Source of the DNA: UPXZ01 sp964498765
GTDB lineage: Bacteria > Bacteroidota > Bacteroidia > Bacteroidales > Paludibacteraceae
DNA: 64,000 bases
NCBI GenBank assembly: GCA_964498765.1
Contig: CAZCIU010000004.1
Coordinates: 1 to 64,000, forward strand
Direction: 5' to 3'
The notes below the pieces were generated by a model. It did not search any database. It was given only the letters and a program-made list of their open reading frames with translations, and was not told the DNA's origin. The position numbers were made by a program, and so were the translations under genes. This document shows, in pieces, positions 16,638 to 26,663 of the stretch. Position 1 is the stretch's first letter; the number at the start of each line of letters is the position of its first letter.

Positions 16638-17348
16638 TTATTCTAATTTAAAAACAAGACCCGCTCCAATTCTAAAACCCGACCAATTTGGTCTAATACT
16701 GCGGCCGTTGTATTCCAATTTATTTGACAATTTCTGATAAAAAAAAGGAAGATTCATGCTCAAAGCACCTCCTGCCATTAGTTCAAGACTCAGGAAAGAA
16801 GTCAAATTGTAGTCGATAACGAGTAGTGGCTCCGAATAAAGTCCGATAGAATTTAATTTCAGCTTGTTGCCTTCTTTGACGGGTGTGTCGTAAATTCGGA
16901 GGCTATCGGCAAAAGTTCCAACTGTATAAATACCAGAAATGTCAATCATATAGGAAAAATCCATCGGTTTATTTATAAAATTTGTACCGAAAAATTTCTG
17001 TTTGAAATAAGAACCAGCACGAAAACCAACTATATTTATATCAGAATAGACAAACCCGGAATAATCGGACAAAGATGAGCGAGCGCCGGTTGACATTAAT
17101 CCAAAGATTGCTCCGAAGTAGCTTTTTTCATCTACTTTAGAGCCATATCTGAATGAATAGTTAAAATAGGGCGGGATTGAGGTAGTTTTGGTCAAATTCA
17201 AATCGCTTTTCAGACTTATCTCGTTTTGCATAAATCGAAGACTACTCATCAGGTAAGAACCGTAACCGCTGGAAATACCAATCTCTTGTTGTGCATTGAT
17301 AGATGTAAAAGATAAAATGACGATGATAAGTGATAATATTTTTCTCAT
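16638..17348 (-). CDS. Predicted outer-membrane beta-barrel protein, unknown function
   Basis: A protein of 236 residues with a clear signal peptide (MRKILSLIIVILSFTSINA, cleavage before QQEIGIS). The rest shows alternating polar/hydrophobic strands with aromatic girdles (YGSYLMSSLRF, YFNYSFRYG, GFRIGAGLVFKLE), and the last residue pattern fits an outer-membrane insertion signal. I do not recognise the family. The downstream neighbour on the same strand is the ABC-F gene, 130 bases away, and upstream is the broken lipoprotein gene. Confidence 0.6.
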   Translation of the reverse strand: MRKILSLIIVILSFTSINAQQEIGISSGYGSYLMSSLRFMQNEISLKSDLNLTKTTSIPPYFNYSFRYGSKVDEKSYFGAIFGLMSTGARSSLSDYSGFVYSDINIVGFRAGSYFKQKFFGTNFINKPMDFSYMIDISGIYTVGTFADSLRIYDTPVKEGNKLKLNSIGLYSEPLLVIDYNLTSFLSLELMAGGALSMNLPFFYQKLSNKLEYNGRSIRPNWSGFRIGAGLVFKLE

Positions 17349-17455
17349 GTAGATTTTTTTATGATAAAAAATTGTTTTAACCTCTAAATCTTTTTTCCTG
17401 GTAATTAGCTGTTTATTTGAAGATGGATTCGATTTTTGTCCTTAATGCACTGATG

Positions 17456-19243
17456 TTAAGGTAAATATTTAGTCAAATCAATGACTCTCTGATAGGATGT
17501 GAACAATTGTTTTCTGTAAAGCCGTGACGAATAATCCATGTAATAGTCTGTTTTCAGCTTCAGAACTTCCTGCATGGTATGAATGTCCAAGAAAACCATA
17601 TATTCATTACTGCTAAAGGCCAAAATACCGGAATACGGATCAACATTTAGTAAAATAACAGTTTCGTATTTCGAAATATCACAGGAACGGAGCAGTTGCA
17701 TATCAGGAAGGGAATAAACTCCCAGTTTTCCTTGTGCTAAACGTATCAGTTCATTGTAATTCAGAGGATTACCAATGGCGTGACCATAGGGCGATGTATA
17801 GATAGATTTTGCTGTTTTATGGTCGCTTATGTCATAAATTATAAAATCGTAATCCCCGTGGCAGGTTACGTATTTTCCATCAGGGGTAAGAGTAAGCCCT
17901 CGAACGTAAGTCCAACGCGTGGAGTCGTTGTAGTGTGGTTTGAACGTGAATTCTTTCCATGAAACATCCGACCCATAATTCTTCACGACATAGTTTGTCC
18001 CGTTGAAAAATCCAATGGTGTTGTTGTCGGCAACAGTCAGAAAATCAATCTGATAACTGTAGTTGTAAGTGAAGCGGTCAATTAAATCATTGTTGGCGTT
18101 CAAAACATTTACAGCGCCATCCAAGGCTAATTTCAAATTGCCAGACTTGTTGCTCATAAGACTTTGAGAGCGGCCATAAGTGTTGTCATCCTCCGGCAAA
18201 GGCACTCCCGAAGTAGATAAATTGGGGAAATTATCTTTTCTTGAAAGAAAGAAAATGTCTTTGTCAGGTACATAACAAATTCCGTAATAGGCTTTCATGC
18301 CAAATCCGTGAAAGGCCCAAGTAACATCTTTCCGATGTGAATAATCATATACCGTTTCATTTGGAGAAAAATACTCCAGCGAATAGGATGCTTCTTTGCT
18401 AAGAGGAGTTTGTGGAATAGTTACCGATGAACCGCAACCTAAATAGGTCTCATTTCCATCACGAAGCAGCCTGTATTTTACTCGAAATGGATTTTTTTGC
18501 CAGAAAATATTAAGAGAATCCAGTCTGATATCTGTAAAGTTCATGGTTGGGAAATCGTATTTCACATTTTGTGATTCCCACACTGATGTGCCCAAAATAT
18601 TGAAAGAATAATACTGTTCACCTCCTACATATTCCGCGTCCCTATAAAAAACAGTGTCTTTGTTTTGTCTGAAAACAGGAAACTCGGAATCGGTCTTAAA
18701 ACTTAACATTACCTTCGTAAGTCGGGCGTCAAAATTTTTATCAGGCTTTATCCAGAATAGTTCTAGTACACTGTCAGTACTGACTTTATGACTGAAATTG
18801 AAATTGAATTTTTCCAGGTTGATATATTTGATTTTCCATGTTCTGGTGCCAACGTAATTTTCAATCTTTAACCGATCGGCCAAACTACCAGTACCCGTGG
18901 AAAAGTAATAATTAACAGTTAAATTGGTCCATTTTCCCTGGTCTTCTTCATTTGGTGAATAGGTCAAATTAATAACAGAGTCCATAAAAGTGCGTTCGTA
19001 ACCTTGGTAATCAAGAACTGCGGCAGTAAACTTTTTCCCAAATGAATTGAGGGAAATAGTAAGATTTGTTTTTCCAAAAATCAGGATAGAATCCTGATCG
19101 TAATTGAGTTTTATCTCACTGGGCACAATCAAGGCCGGCTGCGATACATCATTGAATGACAGTTCGTTTGTCTAATAAATACAAGAACCGAAAAGCAATG
19201 TCAAAAGTAGGTAAATGCTGTTTTTAAACCGATAGTTTTTCAT
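17456..19243 (-). pseudogene. Lipoprotein gene interrupted by an in-frame amber codon
   Basis: From an ATG at 19243 the frame reads a lipoprotein signal peptide (MKNYRFKNSIYLLLTLLFGS, then Cys21-Ile-Tyr) and then hits TAG at 19172-19174, codon 24. It continues in the same frame without another stop to 17456, 595 codons in all. The intact part (558 residues if started at TTG 19132) has N-terminal beta-sandwich-like sequence and a C-terminal region like a beta-propeller (GLTLTPDGKYVTCHGDYDFIIYD, ILAFSSNEYMVFLDIHTMQ). I do not recognise the family. Without readthrough the protein would lose its export signal, so the gene is probably inactive or the base is a sequence error. Confidence 0.7.
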
Positions 19244-19318
19244 AATGAAAATTGTTCAAATGATGTAACAAAGCAAATGAAAATAAATGAATTAAGCAAT
19301 TGAAATACATTTTTATGC

Positions 19319-19350
19319 AAAAAAAAGGAGCAGAAATTCATCTGCTCCTT
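19319..19350 (-). terminator. Terminator of the fumarate hydratase transcript
   Basis: GGAGCAGA (19327-19334) pairs with TCTGCTCC (19341-19348). On the minus strand this stem is followed by eight Ts (plus-strand As 19319-19326). It lies 23 bases after the fumarase stop codon. Confidence 0.75.
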
Positions 19351-19372
19351 TCTGAAATTTTTTGAATTTAAC

Positions 19373-21007
19373 TTAGCACGCAGCCGGTTTTTTAGCAACT
19401 TGGAAGAAGTCATTTCCTTTGTCATCTACCAGAATAAATGCAGGGAAATCAACTACATCAATTTTCCAGATAGCTTCCATTCCCAGTTCAGGATATTCCA
19501 GAACTTCTACGTTTTTGATGCTGTCTTGTGCTAAAATAGCAGCCGGACCGCCGATAGAACCCAAATAAAAACCGCCGTGTTTCTTGCAAGCATCTGTAAC
19601 TTGCTGACTGCGATTGCCTTTGGCTATCATCACCATACTTCCGCCATGCGATTGTAATAAGTCCACGTAGCTGTCCATACGCCCGGCAGTGGTAGGCCCG
19701 AATGAACCGGAAGGCAATCCTTTCGGTGTTTTTGCAGGGCCGGCATAGTAAATCGGGTGATCTTTCACGTATTGTGGAAGTCCCTGTCCTGCGTCAATAC
19801 GCTCTTTCAGCTTCGCGTGAGCAATGTCGCGACCCACAATAATCGTTCCTGTAAGCGATAGGCGAGTGGAAACCGGATATTGCGTCAGCGTTTTCAGAAT
19901 TTCAGACATCGGTTGGTTCAGGTCGATTTTTACCGCCGTGCCTTCGCCTTGTTTGCGGTATTCTTCTGGAATGTATTGACCCGGATTATCTTCCATTTTT
20001 TCTACCCAAATTCCATCTTTGTTGATTTTGCCTTTGATATTGCGGTCAGCAGAGCAAGACACCGCCATTCCTACAAAGCAAGATGCACCGTGGCGAGAAA
20101 GACGAATTATCCGCACGTCGTGAGTGTAATATTTTCCGCCAAATTGAGCCCCGAAACCTTGTTCCTGAGCCGCTTTTTGAATACGTTCTTCCATTTCCAC
20201 ATCGCGGAATGCACGTCCCAGTTCGTTTCCGGTAGTTGGTAGTTCGTCGTAATATTTGGTAGAAGCCAATTTCACGGTTTTCATACACGCGTCAGCAGAA
20301 GTTCCGCCAATTACAAATGCCAGGTGATACGGCGGACAAGCTGCCGTACCTAAAGTTTTCATTTTTTCTACCAGGAATTTTTCCAAAGAAACCGGGTTTA
20401 GCAAGGCTTTTGTTTCCTGAAAAAGGTAGGATTTATTGGCAGAACCGCCACCTTTGGCAATGAAAAGAAATTTGTATTCGTCGCCGTGTGAAGCTACTAA
20501 GTCAATCTGCGCCGGAAGGTTTGTGCCGGTATTCACTTCGTCGTACATATTCAGAGCGGCATTTTGCGAGTAGCGAAGATTTTCTTCCGTGTAAGTTTCG
20601 TAAATTCCTTTTGAAAGTGCTTCTTCATCTGTGCCGTCAGTCCACACATTGTTTCCTTTTTTGGCGTAAACGGTGGCTGTTCCAGTGTCCTGACAAAACG
20701 GCAGAACGCCTTTTGCAGAAATTTCAGCATTGCGAAGCATCGTGATTGCCACGAATTTGTCGTTGTCGCTCGCTTCAGGGTCAGCAAGAATTTTGGCTAC
20801 TTGCTGCTGATGTTCCGGACGAAGCAGGAAGTTGCAATCGCGCATTGCAGCACGTGCAAGGGCGGTAAGTCCTTCCGGTTCTACTTTTAGCATTTCGCGG
20901 TCACCGCATTTTTCTACACTCACAAAGTCCTTGGTCAGAAGGTAATACTCTGTTTTTTCTTTCCCCATCGGGAATGGGTCTTGATAAATAAATGGTTTTT
21001 TTGACAT
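19373..21007 (-). CDS. fumA: Class I fumarate hydratase (iron-sulfur type)
   Basis: An enzyme of 544 residues of the fused FumA/FumB type, interconverting fumarate and malate with an oxygen-sensitive [4Fe-4S] cluster. The N-terminal catalytic half carries GVLPFCQDTGTATVYAKKG and FIAKGGGSANKSYLFQ. The C-terminal half carries GRDIAHAKLKERID and GPTTAGRMDSYVDLLQSHGGSM. Single-chain length is normal. It lies 20 bases after the thioredoxin-TPR gene and so is in one transcript with it. In anaerobic Bacteroidales the enzyme serves the fumarate/succinate branch. The symbol is given by family; fumB would serve equally. Confidence 0.95.
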   Translation of the reverse strand: MSKKPFIYQDPFPMGKEKTEYYLLTKDFVSVEKCGDREMLKVEPEGLTALARAAMRDCNFLLRPEHQQQVAKILADPEASDNDKFVAITMLRNAEISAKGVLPFCQDTGTATVYAKKGNNVWTDGTDEEALSKGIYETYTEENLRYSQNAALNMYDEVNTGTNLPAQIDLVASHGDEYKFLFIAKGGGSANKSYLFQETKALLNPVSLEKFLVEKMKTLGTAACPPYHLAFVIGGTSADACMKTVKLASTKYYDELPTTGNELGRAFRDVEMEERIQKAAQEQGFGAQFGGKYYTHDVRIIRLSRHGASCFVGMAVSCSADRNIKGKINKDGIWVEKMEDNPGQYIPEEYRKQGEGTAVKIDLNQPMSEILKTLTQYPVSTRLSLTGTIIVGRDIAHAKLKERIDAGQGLPQYVKDHPIYYAGPAKTPKGLPSGSFGPTTAGRMDSYVDLLQSHGGSMVMIAKGNRSQQVTDACKKHGGFYLGSIGGPAAILAQDSIKNVEVLEYPELGMEAIWKIDVVDFPAFILVDDKGNDFFQVAKKPAAC

Positions 21008-21027
21008 ACTTTTTATGTTGTGAAATA

Positions 21028-22209
21028 TTATTTTTTCTTCTTGAAACTTTCTAAAGCTTTAGTGTAACTTTCAATTGCTTCGGCATTGTTTGTCGTTTTT
21101 GCCATTTCGAGTGCTTTAGTTTCAATTTTAATAGCATCTTTTTTCTTACCACTTTCAAATAATAAATGTGCGTAAGTATCTGCAATGTGGTCTTTGTCAG
21201 GAGCAAGTTCGTATGCTTTTTGTGCCCAATTCAAAGCTGTTTTCAATGCATTTTTATCATTGAATTTCTTGTAATTTTCATACACTGTCCATGCGAAGTT
21301 ATTCAGTTCAGATGCGTTTTTGCTGTCGGCAAGATAGATTGTTGAAGCTTTCAACAAACCATCCCAGGCAGTTTTGTCTTCGTTGTTTTGGCGGAATTTT
21401 CCGTTTGCTTTCAATAAATCTACACGTTTTTTCACATCAGCAAACAGAGCCGGATCTATATTTTTCAGACTTTCTTCTTTGCTGGCATCTTGAAAATAGG
21501 CATTTGCCATGATGCGTGAAATCTTTTGATCAACCTTATCTTTTCCAATAAACCCGGCAATTTGCTCTCTGTTTTGAAGGAAATACTGAAAAGATGTTGA
21601 GTTAATGTCGTTTACATGATTACTAAATAAATCCCAGTTTTCTTCAGTATAAATTTGGCTTTCCGGCAAAGTTTGCAGGTATTTGTCCACCAATTCGCCA
21701 TTTCCATCATCGTAAGGATTTTGGTTAATGAATTTATTTACAGTTTCACGACTTAAATCGCCGCTTTTGATTTTTTTTGAAAGCGCGCTGAAGTTATTTT
21801 CGCTATCGGCAGCGGCTTTTGCCACTTCAATGAATTTGTCGGCTTTCATACTTCCCAGTCCACGGTGAACCAGTTCGCCGCTTGCGTCTAAGAAAAGATA
21901 GGTTGGATACGCTCTGACTTCGTATTTTTTGGCAATGTCCAAATTTGGACCTTTTTCCATATCCAGTTTCAGGTTTACAAAGTTGGCATTAAAGAAATCA
22001 CCGACTTCTTTCTGTGGAAAAATGTCGCGTGCCATCACTTTACAAGGCCCGCACCATTCGGCGTAAGCATCAATAAATACCAATTTATTTTCAGCCTTTG
22101 CTTTGGCGAGTGCTACGTTCAAATCTTGATTTTCTTCAAATATAATGCCTTGAGCAGCTGCTGAAAGTGTAAATACAGCAAGACTGAGGATTAAAAATAA
22201 TTTTTTCAT
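21028..22209 (-). CDS. Secreted thioredoxin-family protein with TPR-like C-terminus
   Basis: A protein of 393 residues with a signal peptide (1-19). A thioredoxin domain follows (about 22-135) with active site WCGPC (Cys53, Cys56) and the cis-proline segment VRAYPTYLFLD. The remaining 250 residues are helical, with TPR-like repeats near the end (ALNWAQKAYELAPDKDHIADTY). It is probably a periplasmic disulfide-handling or redox protein. It is first in the operon with fumarase. Confidence 0.88.
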   Translation of the reverse strand: MKKLFLILSLAVFTLSAAAQGIIFEENQDLNVALAKAKAENKLVFIDAYAEWCGPCKVMARDIFPQKEVGDFFNANFVNLKLDMEKGPNLDIAKKYEVRAYPTYLFLDASGELVHRGLGSMKADKFIEVAKAAADSENNFSALSKKIKSGDLSRETVNKFINQNPYDDGNGELVDKYLQTLPESQIYTEENWDLFSNHVNDINSTSFQYFLQNREQIAGFIGKDKVDQKISRIMANAYFQDASKEESLKNIDPALFADVKKRVDLLKANGKFRQNNEDKTAWDGLLKASTIYLADSKNASELNNFAWTVYENYKKFNDKNALKTALNWAQKAYELAPDKDHIADTYAHLLFESGKKKDAIKIETKALEMAKTTNNAEAIESYTKALESFKKKK

Positions 22210-22576
22210 CGCTTAATTTTTTAGTTGAATTTGTGTTATTTTTTATTCAAAATTCTTGTTTTTAGCACATCATCGGCTCTTCAAACAATTAACTACAAAA
22301 ATAAGAAATATTTAGGATATACGGCTAAGTGAATGTGTATGAAAATTAGATTTTAAGTTTATTAAAACAATTTGTGTATGATTAATAATTAATTTATGCG
22401 ATTTTGATTTCTTGATTTCATCAATTATTTGTAACTTTGCACCCCCAATTTAAGCATTTGTGTGAAATGCTATTAACGTGCTAATAATTAAAAAGATATG
22501 AAAGCTCTTTTTTAAGAAATTCGGAATGAATTTTGACCAAAAAACAGCAGCTGCGTATCATCATTACGAATACAAT
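22210..22576. promoter_or_regulatory. Divergent promoter region of thioredoxin-fumarase and trigger factor
   Basis: On the minus strand TATTTTTG (22303 to 22296) is a likely -7 box for the thioredoxin gene. On the plus strand TAACTTTG (22432-22439) is an ideal -7 box for tig, with TTG at 22412-22414, spacing slightly short at 17. The tig leader would be about 130 bases and contains a small hairpin: AGCATTT (22453-22459), loop GTGTG after one G, AAATGCT (22465-22471). Confidence 0.5.
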
Positions 22577-23938
22577 ATGAATATTTCAAAAAAAGACATT
22601 GACCAAAACAATGCAGTGATTACCATTAGTGTAACGAAAGAAGATTATGCTGAGAAAGTAGAAAAATCTTTGCGCGATTACCGCAAAAAAGCGAATATGC
22701 CTGGTTTCCGTCCGGGAAATGTGCCAATCGGCTTAATTAAAAAAATGTATGGAAAAGCCGTGAAAGCAGAAGAAATTAACAACGTAGTTTCTGATAGCTT
22801 GGTAAATTACATTGAAGAAAACAAACTGCAGATTTTAGGTCAACCACTTCCAAGCGAGGAAGAACAAACTGAATGGGATTTCGACACGCAGGAAGAATTT
22901 GATTTTCATTTTGACATTGGTTTGGCACCGGAATTTGACGTGGAATTGACCGGAAAAGACAAAGTGCCTTATTACGAAATCACTGTTTCTGACGAAATGA
23001 TTGATAATCAAGTGAAATCTTACACTTCTCGTTTCGGAAAATACGAACAAGTAGATACAGTGGAAGAAAAAGACATGGTAAAAGGTCTTTTGGTAGAACT
23101 TGAAAATGGTGCTGTAAAAGAAGGTGGAATTCGTGTGGAAGACGCGGTACTTACGCCTGCTTACATGAAAGATGAAGAGCAAAAAGCACTTTTCGTAGGA
23201 AAAACAAAAGGTGAAAAAGTTAGTTTCAATCCGCTTAAAGCTTTTGAAAATGAAACTGAAATAAGTACACTTCTGAAAATTGCAAAAGAAGAGGTGAAAA
23301 ACACAACATCTGATTTCGAAATTGAAATTTCAGGAATTACTCGCTACACAGACAGCGATGTAAATCAAGAACTTTACGATAAAATTTTTGGCGAAGGAAC
23401 GGTAAAATCAGACGAAGAATTCCGCACAAAAATTACTGAAAGCATCCAGGAAAGTCTGAAAGCTGACAGCGAATATAAATTCAACATTGATGCTCGCGAT
23501 ATGTTTGTGAACAAATTCAAAGATTTAACTTTCCCGGAAGCATTCTTGAAACGCTGGTTACTTGTCAATAACAAAGAAATGACACAAGAGAAAGTGGAAG
23601 AAGACTATCCGAAAATGATTGAAGATTTGATTTGGCACCTGACGAAAGATAAAATCGCTACTGCCAACGAAATCAAAATCGAATTCCCTGACATTGAAGA
23701 ATATGCGAAAAAAGTAGCTAAAGCTCAATTTGCACAATACGGAATGGTTGGAATGGGCGACGATATCATCGAAAACTACGCTAAAGACCTACTGAAACAA
23801 GAAGAAACAATGCGTAATTTCATTGACCGTGCAGCAGAAGAAAAAGTATTGGAGTTTGTTCGTGAAAAAGTGAAACTGGACAAAAAATCCATTTCAATCG
23901 AAGATTTCAACAAATTATTTGAAACTGCTGAAGCTTAA
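22577..23938 (+). CDS. tig: Trigger factor (ribosome-associated chaperone)
   Basis: A protein of 453 residues that binds nascent chains at the ribosomal exit. The N-terminal ribosome-binding domain carries KANMPGFRPGNVPIGLIKKMYGK. The central FKBP-type region (about 150-240) is divergent, and a helical C-terminal domain follows. Start MNISKKDIDQNNAV at 22577 matches the family; an in-frame ATG at 22526 adds 17 residues without conserved character. Bacteroidetes trigger factors often have low-similarity PPIase domains, as here. It is a single-gene transcript ending at a hairpin terminator. Confidence 0.93.
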   Translation: MNISKKDIDQNNAVITISVTKEDYAEKVEKSLRDYRKKANMPGFRPGNVPIGLIKKMYGKAVKAEEINNVVSDSLVNYIEENKLQILGQPLPSEEEQTEWDFDTQEEFDFHFDIGLAPEFDVELTGKDKVPYYEITVSDEMIDNQVKSYTSRFGKYEQVDTVEEKDMVKGLLVELENGAVKEGGIRVEDAVLTPAYMKDEEQKALFVGKTKGEKVSFNPLKAFENETEISTLLKIAKEEVKNTTSDFEIEISGITRYTDSDVNQELYDKIFGEGTVKSDEEFRTKITESIQESLKADSEYKFNIDARDMFVNKFKDLTFPEAFLKRWLLVNNKEMTQEKVEEDYPKMIEDLIWHLTKDKIATANEIKIEFPDIEEYAKKVAKAQFAQYGMVGMGDDIIENYAKDLLKQEETMRNFIDRAAEEKVLEFVREKVKLDKKSISIEDFNKLFETAEA

Positions 23939-23959
23939 TTTTTCAGCCAAAAGATATAG

Positions 23960-23992
23960 AAAGCAGCGTGCGAAAGTTCGCTGCTTTTTTTA
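23960..23992 (+). terminator. Intrinsic terminator of tig
   Basis: AAAGCAGCG (23960-23968) pairs with CGCTGCTTT (23979-23987), followed by Ts. It ends right before the stop of the convergent response regulator. Confidence 0.75.
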
Positions 23993-23995
23993 TGC

Positions 23996-24676
23996 TTACA
24001 GAACGACAATTCCTTCTTTTATCGCAAATTTTACCAATTCAATGGTATTATGAAAACCCAGTTTCTGTAGAATATTGTAGCGGTGATTGTCGATTGTACG
24101 ACTGCTAACGCCCAATTTTGTAGCAATTTCTTTGGCGGTGATGCCGTCGCAGAGCAACTCGATAATTTCAATTTCACGCGATGTGAGCGAGTGCTTCGTT
24201 TCTACATTTTCTTTCGTTGAAAGTTTGTTTTCTTGTTCGTAAGTTTTGGCAATGTACGTGTCGTACATGATTTTAGCCACATTTCGCCCAAAAAACTGCG
24301 AGCCGGACATCACCGCTTTCACGGCATTTACTAAATCATCCTGAATGGCAAGCTTGCTCAGGTAGCCGTTTACGCCAATTTCCAGCAATTCATTAATTGT
24401 TTGCAAATTCACTTCCGACGAAAGCATAATGACGCTGATTTCGGGAAATTTTTCACGTATAATTCGAGCAGTATCTATTCCGCTGACTTCGGGCATAATG
24501 ATGTCCAAAAGTATCAAATCCGGAATTACGCCAAGTTCCAGATTTCCCAATAATTCCGTTCCGGAGCTGTATTCCGCAATAATTTCCACTTCCGGCATTC
24601 GCTCGGCAATGACCACACGCACGCCTAAGCGATAGAGCGCGTGATCGTCCACCAAAATTATTTTTGTTGTGCTCAT
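23996..24676 (-). CDS. NarL/FixJ-type response regulator
   Basis: A protein of 226 residues. The receiver domain (about 4-125) has acidic pocket Asp10-Asp11 and phospho-acceptor Asp58 in DLILLDIIMPEVSG. A LuxR-type helix-turn-helix (about 160-222) follows: LTSREIEIIELLCDGITAKE then LGVSSRTIDNHRYNILQKLG. It lies directly after the histidine kinase with no gap between stop and start codons, so the two are a cognate pair. Confidence 0.93.
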   Translation of the reverse strand: MSTTKIILVDDHALYRLGVRVVIAERMPEVEIIAEYSSGTELLGNLELGVIPDLILLDIIMPEVSGIDTARIIREKFPEISVIMLSSEVNLQTINELLEIGVNGYLSKLAIQDDLVNAVKAVMSGSQFFGRNVAKIMYDTYIAKTYEQENKLSTKENVETKHSLTSREIEIIELLCDGITAKEIATKLGVSSRTIDNHRYNILQKLGFHNTIELVKFAIKEGIVVL

Positions 24677-26518
24677 TTACTTGCCGTTTATGGATTTGTC
24701 GAGTAAAAAATAAAACTGCGCACCTTCATTTTCTTTGCTTTCAAGTTGAAGTTTGCTCTTGTTTTTTGCCAATAATTCCTTGCAAAGTGCCAAACCTAAG
24801 CCGGTTCCTTTTTCGCCTTTTGTTCCAAAACGAACTTTCAGATTTTGTCCGGGCGAGTTAAAGTGTTCAATTTGCTCTTGTGAGAAGCCGATTCCTTCGT
24901 CAGCAATTGTTATTTTGGCTTTTTGATTTTCGCAATTGCAGGAAATTCGAATACGTTGATTTTCTTTGGAGAATTTCACAGCATTATTAATCAAATTTCG
25001 TAAAACAATGGCAATCATCTGTTTGTCTGCAAAGACAATACAGTTTTTTGAGATTTCCTTATCAAATGTGATGGATTTATTTTGAGCAGCAAAGGTATAA
25101 AGTTTCAATTCTTCTTCAATGACTGAAGCAATTTCAAAACTTTGCGGAGAATATTCAAATTTATTTGTTTGCGCTTTTGCCCAATTTGTCAAATTTTCAA
25201 TGATTTCCAGTTGATTTCCCGCATTGTCTTGCATGATTTGGAAATACGATTTCACATCTTTATCTTCATGTGTTTCAAATTTTTTCGCTAAGCTGTCAAT
25301 TGCCACTTTTTGAGCAATCAACGGCGATTTCAAGTCGTGCGAAATAATCGAAAACAGCTTATCTTTTGTTCTGTTGACCTTAATCAGCTCTTTGTTTTGC
25401 GCCTGGCGTTTTCGCCACATTTGGTACAGAGTGAATATCAAAACCAGTGCAAAAAGTGAAAAAATCGAAAACATGAGCAAAATGCTGTTTTTGCTCTTAA
25501 TTTTCTCTTTTTGCAGCGCAATTTCCATTTCTTTTTCTTCAGATTGGAATTTTACAGTCAGTTCTTTGGTACGCATTTTTAGCTTTTCATCAGCGATGGA
25601 ATCGGAAATCGAATGATTGATTTTAAGAATTTCCAAGGCAGTTTTATAATCGCCTTTTTGCTCAAAAAGATCGGCTTTTACTTTGTAAAGTTCAGTCAAA
25701 ACTTGCTGATAACCTGATTTTTGGATAATTTCTTCCGCTTCATTCAGTTGCGACTCGGCAACATTGATCTCATTTCGATTAAGATTTGTTTTTGCCAAAT
25801 GAATTAAACTCAAAGAGTAAATTTCCACGTCGTTGATGGCTTTTGCTGTTTCTAAGGCCTTTTTCAGGTAATTTTCAGCAATTTCCGGCTGCTTCAATTC
25901 CTCGTAGCAAGTTCCCAGGTTAAAGTAAGAATTGCTGATTGTGGCACTGTCTTTTAAGTTGGATTGTAATGCCAGACAACGCTCATAGCCTTCGATGGCT
26001 TCTTTGAAATTTCCCTTTTTCTGGTGAATATTAGCAATGTTATTTTCAGCAATGGAAATCCCTTGCTCGTTTTTCAGTTCTTCAGCTTCTTTTTTGGCTT
26101 TCTCGTAATAAAAAAGCGCATCGTCCCATTGTTCCTGAAAAAAGTGAAGAATTCCGAACTGCATGTACGTTCTGGCTTCGAAGGTTTTATCCGGCATAGC
26201 TTGCGATTTGTTTATTTCAATGGCTTCTGTAAGCGCATCAATGGCTTTAGCGTAATTACCGGAATAAATCAGCATGCTGCCGTATTTATAATATAGGTCG
26301 GGAAGATTTTGGAAGTTGAATGGTTTGTTTTTATAAAAAGAAATAGCTTTTTCGTAAGCAGCACTTGCATTTGTGGCATTCATTTCCTGTTCGGCAGCTT
26401 CTGCTTCTTGCAGAAATCCGGCAAATTCTTTGGGAAGTACAGACGAATTTTGAGCGAAAACTGTTAAATAAATCGTTTGTAAAAGAATCAGTAGTATAAA
26501 TATACTTATCTTATTCAT
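24677..26518 (-). CDS. TPR-containing membrane sensor histidine kinase
   Basis: A protein of 613 residues: signal peptide (1-22), periplasmic TPR repeats (about 30-310, for example ALFYYEKAKKEAEELKNEQG and YFNLGTCYEELKQPEIAENY), one transmembrane helix (about 346-367), then HisKA with the phospho-accepting His394 in FSIISHDLKSPL and an ATPase domain with N box (LINNAVKFS), G1 (IADEGIGFS) and G2 (GTGLGLALCKELL). It phosphorylates the adjacent regulator. The signal sensed is unknown; in this architecture TPRs replace a ligand domain. Its promoter abuts that of the divergent TPR-AraC gene. Confidence 0.92.
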   Translation of the reverse strand: MNKISIFILLILLQTIYLTVFAQNSSVLPKEFAGFLQEAEAAEQEMNATNASAAYEKAISFYKNKPFNFQNLPDLYYKYGSMLIYSGNYAKAIDALTEAIEINKSQAMPDKTFEARTYMQFGILHFFQEQWDDALFYYEKAKKEAEELKNEQGISIAENNIANIHQKKGNFKEAIEGYERCLALQSNLKDSATISNSYFNLGTCYEELKQPEIAENYLKKALETAKAINDVEIYSLSLIHLAKTNLNRNEINVAESQLNEAEEIIQKSGYQQVLTELYKVKADLFEQKGDYKTALEILKINHSISDSIADEKLKMRTKELTVKFQSEEKEMEIALQKEKIKSKNSILLMFSIFSLFALVLIFTLYQMWRKRQAQNKELIKVNRTKDKLFSIISHDLKSPLIAQKVAIDSLAKKFETHEDKDVKSYFQIMQDNAGNQLEIIENLTNWAKAQTNKFEYSPQSFEIASVIEEELKLYTFAAQNKSITFDKEISKNCIVFADKQMIAIVLRNLINNAVKFSKENQRIRISCNCENQKAKITIADEGIGFSQEQIEHFNSPGQNLKVRFGTKGEKGTGLGLALCKELLAKNKSKLQLESKENEGAQFYFLLDKSINGK

Positions 26519-26547
26519 TGATTTTCTTGATTTTAGGTCTTTATGTG

Positions 26548-26564
26548 CAAAGTTAGTACTTTTG
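26548..26564. promoter_or_regulatory. Back-to-back divergent -7 boxes
   Basis: On the minus strand TAACTTTG (26555 to 26548) would serve the histidine kinase. On the plus strand TACTTTTG (26557-26564) would serve the TPR-AraC gene. The boxes are one base apart, so polymerase binding on one side should exclude the other. No good -33 elements are seen. Confidence 0.5.
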
Positions 26565-26663
26565 CGTTAAATACCTATAAAATTTGCGCAAATTACTTAT
26601 TTTAATTAATGCTTAAAATGACGACCTTTGCACTTAATCATTTTACCCACAAACCCACAAACC

